From the NCBI RefSeq assembly GCF_000203795.2, contig NW_006281102.1, positions 662,567 to 726,566 on the forward strand: DNA of 64,000 bases. Direction: 5' to 3'. This stretch comes from Batrachochytrium dendrobatidis JAM81. Its lineage: Eukaryota > Chytridiomycota > Chytridiomycetes > Rhizophydiales. The position numbers and the translations under genes are program-made. The first letter of the stretch is position 1. The number at the start of each line of letters is the position of its first letter. Positions 35,832-47,820 of this stretch are shown piece by piece. The notes below the pieces were generated by a model. That model was not told the origin of the DNA and did no database searches. It saw nothing but the letters and a program-made list of their open reading frames with translations.

Positions 35832-37417
35832 CTAATCAGATTCATCAAAATCAGCTGCTGCACTGCGTTTCAGATACGAAGAAGATTTCGCTGCCATAAG
35901 CTTCGATGATCGTTGAAAGTCGTCTTCGTCTTCATCCAATGCATCGTCGGCTACAACAAACCCATCATCATCTTCCTCCTGATAATCATATCGATTAGAT
36001 CTGATTTTATCAATAATATTTCGATTTCCTGATCGATAGTGTGAATCATCGTCTGATCCGTTGTAGTAATCGACTCTACCACCTCGTTCGCGAGCGCTTG
36101 TGCTGGCGCGTTTGCTTTCAAGTTTACGACGAGCTTTAAGACGCTCAGTTTCAGCCTACAAAAAACATCACATGAGTATTTTGATAAAAACTAGCATGCC
36201 AGGTAATACATTAAATACTAGAGCCAACAGTCATACCTTTTCAACCAACTGTTTTGCCTTTTCAGGATCCTCTGTTGTAGTGATCAATCTAGTACGATTT
36301 TTCTTACTATGTTTACCAACAATAGCCATTGTTACTCTTTTATGAGTCAAACTCTGTGCACTAAAGGGTCGGAATGACATTAGTTTGTTAAAGCGTGCCC
36401 TATTTTGAATATATCCTTCCTCAGAATGTTGAACAGCGAGATAGTGATGCTGATTTTGCAACGAGGTTACAGCAACTTCAAACTGCTCCTCGCCAACAAG
36501 TAGCGAAAATGAATTGTCTTCCCAGCGTACCAAGCGAGCGTTAGAGTTTTTTTGATCAGGCTAGAAATGATAAAATAATAATGATTAAGACTCCAAGCAT
36601 AAATAGGTCATAGCAGTGAATATCATTGTAAAGATATTTGTACAGTTGAATGATGCCAGAGCATGGTCGACCTACGTGTTTTGCATCATATCTCCAACGA
36701 ATCGTATTTTCAACATGCAAACGAGCCCGTTCTCGAGATCCGTCTTCGTCTTTTTCAAGATCATTATCCAGTTGAGCGTACGTTGCCCGATCATATGGTA
36801 TAGGTTCAATGTGCAAGAAATTGGGTGGTTTGATCAGAAATAGCTGTCATGAACAATAAAATCCAACAATCCAGAATTTGAATCAATATCGCTGATTTAC
36901 TATTTTAGATTTGAACAATGTAAGCCCGAATGAATGAAACATACATTTTCGTTTTCTGGTCGAGGACCACCAACTGTTGGAAGACTGGTCTCGACAACTA
37001 ATTCAGGCTGAGATAAAATCTCTTCATTTCTTCGCTCCAGCTCGGTATTCTTGATACCGTCCTCACTAGTAGCAATATAGTCAGATATATGATAGAAACT
37101 GATATTTAGTGCAGGACTCTTGCATACCTGTTGTACCCATCATTCCCCATGCGTTGGGAATTATCATCAGATTCATCACCAAAAAGATTATCATCTTCAT
37201 CTTCATTGTTGTCCTGATCAAGTTCTAGATGGCTTTGTCCGGTCTCATCTGGTGAATAGCGGGCTGGCTTTGCAAGATGACCATGCGAATGAAACTGGCC
37301 TTGCTGTGGGTTGTCCAACTGCTCAGATTCTTCATAAGAATGTGAATTACCACCTTGATTACCCCAGCCATCATCTGAGCTCTCGTCTCCAAACAAGTCA
37401 TCTTCCACAGTGGACAT
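35832..37417 (-). CDS. LEO1: PAF1 complex subunit Leo1
   Basis: Exons are 37417-37128, 37065-36945, 36843-36676, 36560-36237 and 36155-35832, giving 408 residues. The N-terminus is acidic and begins MSTVEDDLFGDESSDD, typical of Leo1. The conserved core (about 165-300) has FLIKPPNFLHIEP, ENTIRWRYD, NARLVRWEDNSFSLLVG and HKRVTMAIVGKHSKKNRT, matching the Paf1-binding and antiparallel-sheet region. The C-terminal tail is charged and rich in Asp/Glu/Arg. Leo1 works with Paf1 in RNA polymerase II elongation and H2B ubiquitination. It is adjacent to IWS1 on the same strand and divergent from VPS39 across 155 bp or less. Identification is secure. Confidence 0.94.
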
Positions 37418-37572
37418 GACAATATACTTGCAAGTTGAGTGAATCTTGCTGCTTTCAAACCCAAAATTCACAATAATTTATGGCCAATTTTATTCCCCAT
37501 AAAATGCTTGATTTGGCCAAAATAAACCTGCTGGTCGTAAGCGAATCTCAACTTGCTCAGCTTGCTGTTAAC
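37418..37572. promoter_or_regulatory. Shared divergent intergenic region (LEO1 / VPS39)
   Basis: The two divergent start codons are 155 bp apart, or 62 bp if VPS39 begins at the in-frame ATG at 37480. No specific promoter motif was recognised. Confidence 0.55.
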
Positions 37573-40500
37573 ATGTATGAAGTCTTGCATCCTCAATTAG
37601 TAATAGAAGGATTTCCACTAAAAATTCAATGTACTGCCAGTTGGTGTAAGCATAATGTTCTTTTTATCCTGGCTCTTATTGCTTTATACTCTTGCTGTCT
37701 TGACTGGGTTTACTGTCCTAGTTGTACATATTCTCTAGGGTCATGTCGTTGATTGTATGGTTTATCTCGATCGGTTTGGTTTAGAGAAATGCACATATTA
37801 TATAAATGCATCTTCTTTTGACTGAATTCATGCGCATCTTATAGTTGTTGAGCATTAGTTAAATCTTTGATAGATCTACAGTAACTGTGCTATAAATCAA
37901 TTATTCAACTCAAAAACCTTAAAGTTTGACTGGCCTGTATGTGATTCAGATTCCAGGAAACTTTGAATTCTTATTCAGATAGTGATTATAATGTCTTTGA
38001 AGTCAATAACTGGATATTCTGGATGCAGTATATTCTGAAATTGGAGTTGTATTCTAGTCAAACTATTCGACAAAATATTCTTTTTAAACACTAATACAAT
38101 CATTTATGCTTTATTGATGTATTTAGATTCAAAACTATTTTTGGGTACATCGGATGGTGCAATTCTTGCTTACGAAGTTTCAGATGAACCGTCCTTTACA
38201 ATTATGCTTTCCGAGGTATCCAAGGATTTCTCAAAAAAGCCAATTGACAGCCTTGTGGTTCTTCCAACAAGCAAATCTCTATTAGTTCTTTCAGGTACAT
38301 AGAATTTACTAGTAATATATAGTTATAACAGTTCAAGAACAATCCAACTCATAATTTTTTATTTGGAATATAATGTGTCGATTTGCTAGATTCCTTGCTT
38401 GTTATGTGCGACTATAATACACTTTTGTTACCTTCGACACTTCCAAAAACAAAAGGCTGCTCCTTTATTCAGGCACGACAGAGTGCTATTGAAGCTACAG
38501 CTGCAACTCATGATCAATTTGCAGCTATTGTTCGAAAATCAATTATCATATTTACTGCCACTCAATACGAAGTTGTTCAACTCAAGGTGACTATTGATAG
38601 CACTTTTTATTGCTTGATTTGATGTATTTCCTGATGTAGCGATGATTTCCAATCGAGTATTGTAACTTACTCTATTTAATAGGAGATTAAACTATCACAT
38701 ATACCTGCCAGTTTAATCTGGTCTGGAGATGATACCATTGTTTTCCCAATAATTGGAGGTGTATTCTATGTCGATACACAGTCTGGAAGCGTTAGTTCAA
38801 TACTTACGTTGGAGCAACTGGGAGTATCACGTACAACCAAGCCAAAATCGCCGTGCATTATGGTACAAGCACCTGGAGATTTAATGTTCTTTACGTTGGA
38901 GGGTAAGATTGATTGCATTGTTATTTTTGTAGATGGTATGCATAAGCACCAAATCAGTGTATTTTAAAATTTGCTAAACCATTGCAATTTTACGCCTACT
39001 GTATATATCTGTGCAATTTTAATATATAGAAATTTGTTATCACTTTGATGTTCACAATCAGACTCTGGATAGATTATTTGAGTGGTCGGCCATACCATCT
39101 TATATTGGTAAACAACAAGTTGTCTGCAATGTTTTTAAATCAACTTTAGGCTAATGATTGCTTAGTTTACGAGGATTACTATTTGGCTGCATTGATTTGT
39201 GATTCAGTAGAGGTGCGGAGTGTAAAGTCGGGTCAGATACTGCAATCCATTTGCTTACCAGATTGCCTAACATTACTTCCAGGGCAACTTATTTTCGCTG
39301 CAAGCACCTACAATGTGTGGCGACTACTTCCTCTTGATTTTGAAGATCAAGTGTGTATCACATTGTTATTATGCACTATGCTTCCCACGACTGTTTATTT
39401 TGAAAATTGGGTTGTTTGAAAATTTAACATTTGGAATATTGATCATTTATTTTCAGATTGATGAGCTTGTATCTGAAAACCGATTTGATGATGCGCTTAA
39501 ATTTATTGACGAGCTCGAGTTTTCAAGAAAGGAAGACAAGGTGCGTTTTTGTTCTAGTGTATATATTTACATTTTTCGATTGCTGATTCCTGCAACACTG
39601 TTTTCTATTTCATCCTTCAATATACTTTATAATCCTTGTTTGGTCAAAACAGATATCGAATATTACTAAAGTACGAGCACTTCAAGCACATTACATGTTT
39701 ACCGAAGAAAAGTTGTTTGATGATGCGTTGGAAATTCTTGAAACTTTAAATGCATCTCCGTTGGATGTGTTGGATTTTCTTCCTGCTCTATTTGAAGCTG
39801 AAGTGGACTGGAATGCACCTAATGTTGATCTTGATGCAGTCAGTGCTATCTCAGGATACCTTTTGCGAGAACGCGCTCGTCTCGCAAAGTATTGTTTTCA
39901 AATTAAAGACACTTCTAATACACCAGTTCAGTCTACAGAAATAGCATCAGCAGAACACTTTATTGCTAATGGCGAACCTTTTATGTCTGACACACCTACG
40001 CATGATGACGTTCACCATTTGTCGGTCATTATCGACACCAGCTTGCTTAAAGCATATCTAGCATTGAATAGTCCTCTTCTTCGATCTTTGGTTCGGGTAG
40101 ATAATCACTGCGATATAGCCACAGCAGAACTTCTTTTTAATCACACAAAGGTACGTGATAAAACTATTTGTTGGCTACACACGCATACCTTTTTTACTTA
40201 TAAATTATATAGAAATTTGATGCTTTGATAGATTTATATTTTGCAAAGCAGCTACATTTGAAGGCTCTCGAGTGGCTTGCATCGAATATTGATTCAAAAG
40301 ATTCAGTAGTTCCTTTGGCACAGTACCTTAAGCGGCTCAGTTTATTTGAACAAATGCCACTAGTTTTTAAATACACCCCTCTGGTAATATCTAAAAACGC
40401 TGACTTGGGACTATCCATATTCACTGAAGATAGAAATCAGGTAAGCAATACGTTTCAAATCTATGCTTTCTGTGAATATACTTTAACATCTTTATAGCTA

Positions 40501-41654
40501 TCACAGGAAGATAGGGCTCGAGTATACGAATTTTTACTAGATTGCGCTCCATTGCTGGCTGTTAAATATTTGGAACATGTCATTTTTGACCTTTCAGACA
40601 CAACGCGCTCGTTCCACAATGCTCTTGCATTTGCTTATTTGAAAAAAACAGAACTGCATACGGTTTCGGATGGTTAGTACTATTCACATAAAACTATATA
40701 AAGCAATTCTAAAACTATGATGATCATAACGTGTATATATTTGCTAGATACCACTTTTCATACAAAGCTGGCAGAGTTTCTTTGCTTTTCAACCAACTAT
40801 GATCCTGAAGCAATCCTTTTACGAATGCCATCAGAAGGTAGTGGATTAAAATCAATGCCATGCATGTATTTCACTGGGCTGTATAGGATGCGCCATACTG
40901 GCGGTGCACTAATGTTTGATTGTACTGAATATACATTAGGACTGTTGAATATTCGTGCAATAATATACGGACGTTTAAAGCGGCATCAGGATGCCCTGTT
41001 TATTTACGTTACCAAGTTGCATGACTACACGCTTGCTTGCAAATATTGTGAGGATCAGTACAATGTTTTAGACTCCGAGTCACTACATGTTTTCACTATT
41101 CTTTTTGAGCTACTAATGAAAGCCCCGAATCGTACATTTGAAGAGAATATTGTGTTTCTTTCGACCTATGCAGATAAACTAGACTCCACTGCGGTAATTG
41201 AATGGTGCTTGATATTTCTGCATGCAGCTATATTGCATATCTTTAACCTTTCGAGTTGTACTTAGGCCTTAAAGCTTCTCAAGCCTGAACTGACATTCTC
41301 AATGCTTGAAGAGTTTTTATCAAAATCTCAAGAAGCATTGATTGATACTAAAAATATGAATGTTGTGAAAACCGCAATGTTACGATCAGAGCGTGTTCAG
41401 GTATACTATGAATCATTTTTTGATAAGTTGTCTTGCTGATAGCACCTGATACATTTGATTAATCAACTCAGTTGTTCATTTTCATACAATTAAATTTCAA
41501 TTACCAGCTTCAACAAAAACTGCTTACATTGCAGTCGAAGCGAGTATGCATCACAGATGAAAATATGTGCAACGTGTGTTTTAAACGGATATCCAACGCC
41601 ATGTTGACTCATTTTTTGGATGGATCCGTGGCGCATGCATATTGTATCCGTTAG
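37573..41654 (+). CDS. VPS39: HOPS subunit Vps39/Vam6
   Basis: Exons are 37573-37645, 38127-38294, 38390-38586, 38683-38902, 39030-39107, 39166-39350, 39457-39540, 39653-40150, 40213-40440, 40498-40672, 40748-40837, 40940-41193, 41266-41400 and 41508-41654, giving 843 residues. The N-terminal CNH beta-propeller starts MYEVLHPQLVIEGFPLKIQC, as in animal VPS39. The middle is clathrin-repeat helical, with VRVDNHCDIATAE. The segment GRLKRHQDALFIYVTKLHDY is conserved, and the C-terminal cysteine cluster is VCITDENMCNVCFKRI. HOPS tethers late endosomes to vacuoles through Rab7. I chose the start at 37573 by homology; the frame is open to an ATG at 37480. Intron 1 (481 nt) is unusually long, and intron 11 (40838-40939) is a stop-free multiple of three. 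Confidence 0.92.
37646..38126 (+). other. Long first intron of VPS39
   Basis: This 481-nt intron is several times longer than its neighbours. I looked for a hidden exon, and for box C/D or H/ACA features of a snoRNA, and saw nothing convincing. Confidence 0.5.
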
Positions 41655-41784
41655 TTTTATATCCTTGTTATACATTGCGGTTATTAATATATTTTTAGTT
41701 GATAATCATTGAATATGTCGTTGTTTGAGGTTTGCATCATTGTTCATTTTGATAAAGAAATGTTATTAAGCCATCTAAGCTTAT

Positions 41785-44700
41785 TTACACATCCAATGGA
41801 CGACCTTTTGCCAGATTGATCACATTTTCTAGTTTTTGAGACTCTTCATCTTGTGTGGGGCTTTTTCTGCGTAGATTGGGCGAAAGTTTTAAACTAATAA
41901 CAGTGCCTTTATCGTCGCCAACCAGTAAAACTGGCTCGAATTGATTGAATGAGATATGTGTCAACCTGGCTTTACAAACGATTTGCTGCTCGCAAATAGG
42001 CGCGTATTTATTCTCGTTCAAGTCGTATACAAACACCTAAAATATTATTAGTCAGGTGGGTAACTACAAAGTTGTATTACAGCTTGGGTTTAATTTAGTA
42101 CCTTTCCCTCTGCAGTAACTGTTGCAAAAACCGTGGAAGAGTATGGGGCCCAAGCGACGTCTCCTACAGATCCATTCAGATCAAACGACATGACTGCTTT
42201 TGGGTCGTTATGATCCCATAGTTTAACTGTCCAGTCTGCACTGGCTGATAAAAAGTAGTTTCCGTTAAAGGGATTGTATTTAACAGTATAAACAGCCATT
42301 TGATGGCCCTATAAATCATTACAGGTTAAACATTTGTCAGAATAAAGATCGTATTGAAATTCAAATGTAGTGTGACTATTGGGCAAATTAAAGATTGTTA
42401 TTGGCCTAGGCTATACATTACCTCAAAGGAAAGAAGATACTGGTTATTATAGTCCTTGGAGCATTTAAATAGCTTTCCCTCTTCAGTGCCAACAATAAAC
42501 AAATGATCCATTTTTTTATGAAAGTCGAAGCAGCAACCTCCCGCCAGGGAAAATAAGCGGTCACCTTCATAGCCATGATCGCTGCTCTCAATATCGTATT
42601 TTAGCGAAATAACATCCTAAGCGTGAATTGTAACAATATTGATTGAAATGAAACAATAAATTAAAGCAATTATTTACAATAGCAATCTAAACAGTTTAGT
42701 TTGCATACCGTATGTAGCAGCTCGTTTTTAAGCAATGTCCATTGAGTTACTCGCCCATCAGATGAAACAGAGTAAAAGTTGAGATTGTCATCCAGATCAT
42801 CTTTTTGCCAAGAAACCTAAGTCACATTAAGTAACAGTGTTAAGTAATTGTTTTGCATACCAGACAATCTAGAATTGCACTGTAGTTTCCAACAAAAATT
42901 GCATTGTTTGACTGTAAATCGTCAATGATGAAATGGTTAAAATACATATCAATTTTAATACCTGCCAAACCGGATCAGTATGTTGTCCACCCTTGGTTGT
43001 AGATTTAAATATTGGAGTGTCAACTTTCTTTTGGATGTTGTACACTGAAACAGATCCATCATAGAGTCCAACGGCAATCATCGACGGGTGTTGAGGGTGA
43101 AAGTGAAGACACATGACACCTGTTTCTGTAGTGTATACATATTCTGGATGAGAGGGATTTTTAAGAGTAAATCCTGCAATCATTCCTGGACCTTGACGTG
43201 CAAAGTCGTACGATCCGTAACCAACAGCAAACAAGTCTGGAGACTGGGGATTCCAACATAAGGCAGTAACTTGCTTTTTCTTTTCTTTTTCAAAAATAAA
43301 CTTCCATAGCGGCAAAAGAGTTCCAGCTACGCGATGAAGCCGTCAATTTAACATTCCCAATAAAGCGTAATTTCCAAGATTCGTGGTAAAAATTGCATAG
43401 ATGGGTCAGTTGATAATATAGAATATGCAGATTTTCTCGAATAGAATTAGCATGTAGCAATAAAACAGATGCGTTCAAATCTGCTACCTTTTCTATCCCC
43501 AAGCTCATCCGAGGCATCCTCCCAGTATTTGTAGTCTTGTGAAATATCATCAAAGGTATTCTGATTAGTCATGCGCTCCACTGTGATCATTGCTTTGCGC
43601 AGCTCGGGATTTTTGTAATAAATATCTTCTCCGTGAGCCTCGGATATAATAGTCATGCTTTTTTCTTCATCTTTATGTCCCTTTGCACCACCGGGAGCGG
43701 GTGCCTATTTATTGTGTAAAAATTAGATAAATAATCAGCCACTGCTAGTTGTGATTGAAAATAAAGACCTGAACATGAATGATTGCGTACTTTTGATTTT
43801 TCCTTTGCAGTCTTTTCTTTCTGCTGAATGTCCTCAGTGTATGAATCAAAAATTATCCATTGGTTCACATTCATACTGTAGGTTCTTTGCGGTGGAGGCT
43901 CAGTGTTGGTTGAACGCTCCTGATATAGTTAAATATGTGAGCATAACTATTAATGTGCTATATCGAATAAAATATCGACGCATTTTAATCTTACCCTAAA
44001 GGGGTTGTTTACAGTCTGAGCAGCTCGTTCGCTGTAGTTAAATTGATTGCGGAGAGGAAACTTGTTGGTTTTCTTTTCATCATCACCAGTGTCTGCATCA
44101 GTGGTCTGCGAGGTACTAGATGTCAGTTTAAAAGCCGCGTCTTGGGTAGGCTCTGTTCGATTATCACCAACTTCGTCACCACGGTAAATCAAATATCTGA
44201 ATGCAAGCCAAATAGGAATGGCAGGTATGGTTTAGCGTAATTCAACACATTTTTGACAAAAGCATATCCATTGCTAAACATAGATATGTGAAATGGCAAA
44301 TTTACATCCCACGAACTCACCCATCAAATTCGAAATGGAAAACCACATGGTCCATGTTTGGACTTGCTTTGAATACTCGCTCTTTGTTGCTATATCTTGC
44401 GATATTTTGGGGTGCATGAGGATTGTTGGCATTCAGAATGCGAGTAAACTCTTCATCAAGTTCGGCTACTGAAAGCTGAACTTGACCCTGAGGCTTCAGC
44501 AAAACTTTTGGCTACGCCAGATTTATATGATAGTCAGTATGGGTCAGGTTAATTATAGTATAGTTTTTGCTTGCAGATATGAAAAGCCAGTTCAACTTGA
44601 TAACTGAAAATTTAAATAGTTGCAATGGGTTGAGCACACTTACTGGAAGCCAGTCGTCTGCGCCTACACCACTGACGGGAAGTTCAGGACTATCGGTTGA

Positions 44701-44953
44701 TTTTATAGAGTGAACAGATATTGACCGCTGACTTAACCCAGCGTCTGGTGGTGCCTTGTAGAGTTGTACATAAATATAACCGCACGTAAAATATTGAGCA
44801 ATTTTAATTAGTTGATGAATTACTTACAGTACCCAATGCATATGCCAAATCATGCCAAGGACAGCAGTCGTGATACAATGTATTACATATCATATATGCA
44901 TCTATATTGAGTCTGATATGTATAAATACCTTTGATTTTCGTTGTGACTTCAT
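41785..44953 (-). CDS. DNAI1: Axonemal dynein intermediate chain DNAI1 (outer arm)
   Basis: Exons are 44953-44930, 44754-44644, 44511-44321, 44196-43995, 43919-43791, 43704-43488, 43326-42962, 42816-42709, 42616-42422, 42308-42102 and 42036-41785, giving 666 residues, near the 699 of human DNAI1. The N-terminal half has [20 protein letters not shown] and [18 protein letters not shown]. The [14 protein letters not shown] segment reads [21 protein letters not shown] repeats follow, including [20 protein letters not shown] and [16 protein letters not shown]. The protein anchors outer dynein arms in motile flagella, so the organism must swim at some stage. The first exon (eight codons) begins at the ATG that overlaps the stop of a 38-codon upstream ORF. 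It converges on VPS39 with 130 bp between stops. Confidence 0.94.
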
Positions 44954-45066
44954 GTTTCCGACTGAGGAAAACGTAAACTAGTCGATTCAATCAAATAGAC
45001 GCGACCTCCGCCAAAAGCCAAATAATTTGGAGTATCGAGTCCATCCAAATCTGAAATTAGCGACAT
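44950..45066 (-). other. Upstream ORF overlapping the DNAI1 start codon
   Basis: A 38-residue frame starts with ATG at 45066 and ends with TGA at 44952-44950. The stop shares bases with the DNAI1 ATG (ATGA overlap). The peptide includes the stretch TPNYLAFGGGRVYLIE. No family is recognised, and it may be a regulatory uORF or chance. Confidence 0.35.
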
Positions 45067-45306
45067 TGTAATTGTAAAATGTTGGTTTTAACAAAATATC
45101 GCATATATCATATTGAGTAAAAGTTTTTATGATGCATCAATCAACGAGCATATTTTTTAAAATCTTCAAATACAACTTTTTCACAGATGCATGTTTATTG
45201 GCATGGCAATCAATCAAGCAAATGTTCACTTTAGTTTAAAATAGCCTTTAAATTTTGTTTAAATTCAGCTAGTGTCTGAGCCGAGATATGAACAATTATT
45301 GATGGT
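44954..45306. other. Intergenic region DNAI1 to NME5
   Basis: These 353 bp hold the DNAI1 promoter and the upstream ORF at 45066-44950. Nothing else is recognised. Confidence 0.5.
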
Positions 45307-46377
45307 TTACTCAAAAACAATCTTTGGAGTTCGAGGGTTGTTTTCTAAAAGCCATTCTCCAAGCCATGTCTTGATACAAGCAACAAACATTGAATATGCA
45401 TTTCAGTTTAAATACAGTGATTGATTTAACAAGACTTTGAATTCAGTACTATTAAAATTGGCAGATTACTTACAGCTGGTTGTGATGGCTTTTCACGACA
45501 AAGTTCTGTCAGTCCTTGAAGTAGTATTGGATATATATCAGATTCGAGAAACAGCTTGGTGCGATCAGCGGATGGAATGGGATCAAGTGTGCCTAATCAA
45601 ACACAACATAGTGGGTTATCAGTTTAATTTCAGGAATCTGCAGAAAATATAGAGCAGACCGATACCTTCAGGAAAAAAGAAGTGTATTTCTCGTTCTGCA
45701 GCATACTCGTTTTCGCTAAAGTGAACTGCGTTGCGGATCTCATCCTGTCCATACACTGCTCTAAGACTATGCATCAAAATAACATAATTTAGAAATCCGA
45801 CTTTAAAATATGCAGTCTCGAAATCTAGTAAACATTACTTACGAATTCGGATTGAGAGCACGACCGACTTCAGGGTTTTGGGGACCTACAAACGCAGAGA
45901 TATCTTGAAAAAGACTAAACTTTTGAGCAAGAATTGCAGAAACTGGACCACTTTTGATGCAAATAAAGTTTAGGCACACTTCAAAATCTTCAAGAATCAA
46001 TAATGTATTATCACCTTATCATAAACGCAAGATGGTCAGCAAAGTTGGGAGATTCCAGCTCTTCCTGATAAAAATCAGTTGCCTGTTCCTCGGAAAGATG
46101 AATGTATCGAGTCTATATTTACAGAATTCTAAATAATTAATGCCAAGAATTTGCAATAGATTGATTGGTCGTGTTTTTGATGGGCAAAACTGCACAACAG
46201 CGTCTTATTTCTAGGTCTGTTCAACGGCTTCTGACAAACCTGAATAATTTTATATCCAGCTTGCTTCAAACGGCTTATAATTTCATTTGTTTTCAATGCG
46301 ACATCTGGTTTAAGAAGAAATAGTGTACGCTCCATGTTTGAGCTTTGAAGACTAGATAGCTGAGCGTGTCGAGCCAT
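45307..46377 (-). CDS. NME5: NME5, radial-spoke nucleoside diphosphate kinase homologue with Dpy-30 motif
   Basis: Exons are 46377-46240, 46112-46015, 45950-45843, 45766-45666, 45592-45474 and 45369-45307, giving 208 residues, almost the size of human NME5 (212). The NDK fold shows MERTLFLLKPDVA, the SGPVSAILAQ block, and NPNSLRAVYGQDEIRNAVHFSENEYAAERE-type sequence with the His of NAVHFS at the usual active-site place. FFFP follows, and the C-terminal Dpy-30 dimerisation motif is PILLQGLTELCREKPSQPA. NME5 sits in the radial spoke of motile axonemes; kinase activity of this group is doubtful. The start could instead be the internal ATG of MERTLF at 46335. It is adjacent to DNAI1 on the same strand. 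Confidence 0.93.
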
Positions 46378-46743
46378 TTTAAACTTGGCAAAATTTCCAA
46401 TAAAATTATGGCCATATTTTCAAGCTATTTGGGCAAACTGCAATTTTAGTATGATAATTTACTTACAATTTTCCAATACAAATACTATAATCATCATATT
46501 GTGGCCAGTAAGTAGAGTGTAGCACGATCCAATACAGAATTCAATACTATGGAAGCTCGTTGTATTGACTGATGTAGCTCAATCTTACTTGTTTGAGAAT
46601 GGCTATATTTTAAAGTCAATGTACGACAGATATACTGACTGCAATCATATATTGTCATTGTATTGATAGTGTCAACCAAACTTCAAGTCAATTCACTTCC
46701 AAGATCGACAGCCATATCTAATCCTTCTAGGGAGACTCGGGTC
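46378..46743. other. Divergent intergenic region NME5 / small membrane protein
   Basis: These 366 bp lie between two divergent start codons and presumably carry both promoters. No motif or exon was recognised. Confidence 0.5.
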
Positions 46744-47429
46744 ATGACATACCGTCGACGATTGCTTAATCCTAGTAAGTCTATTATTTAAACTGTTGCC
46801 ATGCTAAATACCTACTTTATTAAACTGTACAAAGCTTGCTTAGCCGCCAATGTATTGCATTGATCTATTGCTTACTATTTGCTACTGTTTTAGGAAGCAA
46901 TATAACATCTCAGCGATGGAAAGTAATTAGAATAGTGGCAGTAGCTGGCATATGTGGTACAGTTTGATGTTTAAATGCCGGTTGTCACAGATCTGACTAT
47001 ACAACGAACATTCATGCCAAAGATCGTTAAACTAAGAAATGTATTATATATGAATCAGTTTGCTCAATGTCGGCCGCACTGTTTTTTGATTTTGGAGATA
47101 CACCACATGTTTTTCAACCGGTATGTCTGATTTTTGGTGAAGATGAGAGCTATTTTGATGAGTTTAGGATAAGGTTTGCTTGAAAGCTACAGGTACAATC
47201 TTTTGGTGAGTTTGAATAGTAGATTAACACCATGAATTTTGCTTATAAATAGCTACGCAAACTATACCAAGAAAAACGGCTCGAGTTTTTATCACTTTCA
47301 GATCAAGATATTCTAGGTAATGAGCTAGATTATGGTTCAAAGCCGGATACTAATTTTATAACTAACACATTTAAACCTGCTGATGTTTGGGATTTTCTGC
47401 CAGAATTGAAACTACGTGGAAAGCTGTAA
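46744..47429 (+). CDS. Small single-pass membrane protein, function unknown
   Basis: Exons are 46744-46774, 46894-46956, 47059-47120 and 47253-47429, giving 110 residues with phase kept at each join. The N-terminus is basic (MTYRRRLLNPRSN), followed by one hydrophobic helix around VIRIVAVAGICVCSMSAALF (about residues 22-42). A charged, helical segment (LRKLYQEKRLEFLSLSDQD) and a soluble tail ending LPELKLRGKL follow. A small basic N-terminus plus one helix would suit an inner mitochondrial membrane or ciliary membrane protein, but I recognise no family. Its place between NME5 and NPHP1 makes a flagellar role conceivable, not shown. A tempting six-codon exon near 47169 was left out because it breaks the frame. 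Confidence 0.6.
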
Positions 47430-47820
47430 TTTAACGGCTGTTTAGCTTATCGACATTATAATTGAGTTGGCCGAGATTCAAATATCAAGTTCCTTTTCAA
47501 TATGTGCTCCAAGATATTGTAGCACTTATTTTCAAACTCAATCTCTGTTATAGTATTGCGAATCCACATTCCATTTTCTAAATCTTATCTAGTATCAAAT
47601 AAAGCTGTATGGAACATCTAACAATCGATTCTATGATATTGATACAATAAAATGCGACTTGAATGGTTAGCCAAAAGCAATAGATTCGTATTGTTTGGAT
47701 TTGATGGGTAGCTCATGCAAATGCAAATATACTTTACACATGTCTGCAGATTAGCCAGTTTAAATTGCTTTGCCTTCGGAGTTGCCTTTATCACTCAACA
47801 AAGTAGCAAAAACTAGAACA
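47430..47820. other. Intergenic region upstream of NPHP1
   Basis: These 391 bp precede the NPHP1 start and are strongly AT-rich. No exon, RNA or repeat was recognised. Confidence 0.5.

Noticed and set aside
44826..44929. Possible extra DNAI1 exon ending in a good GTAAGT donor
   Set aside because: Every acceptor giving the required phase leads to a stop codon, and skipping it keeps the frame.
47169..47189. Possible small exon GATAAG... in the 46744 gene
   Set aside because: Including it shifts phase so that the well-coded last exon is lost; direct joining of 47120 to 47253 is consistent.
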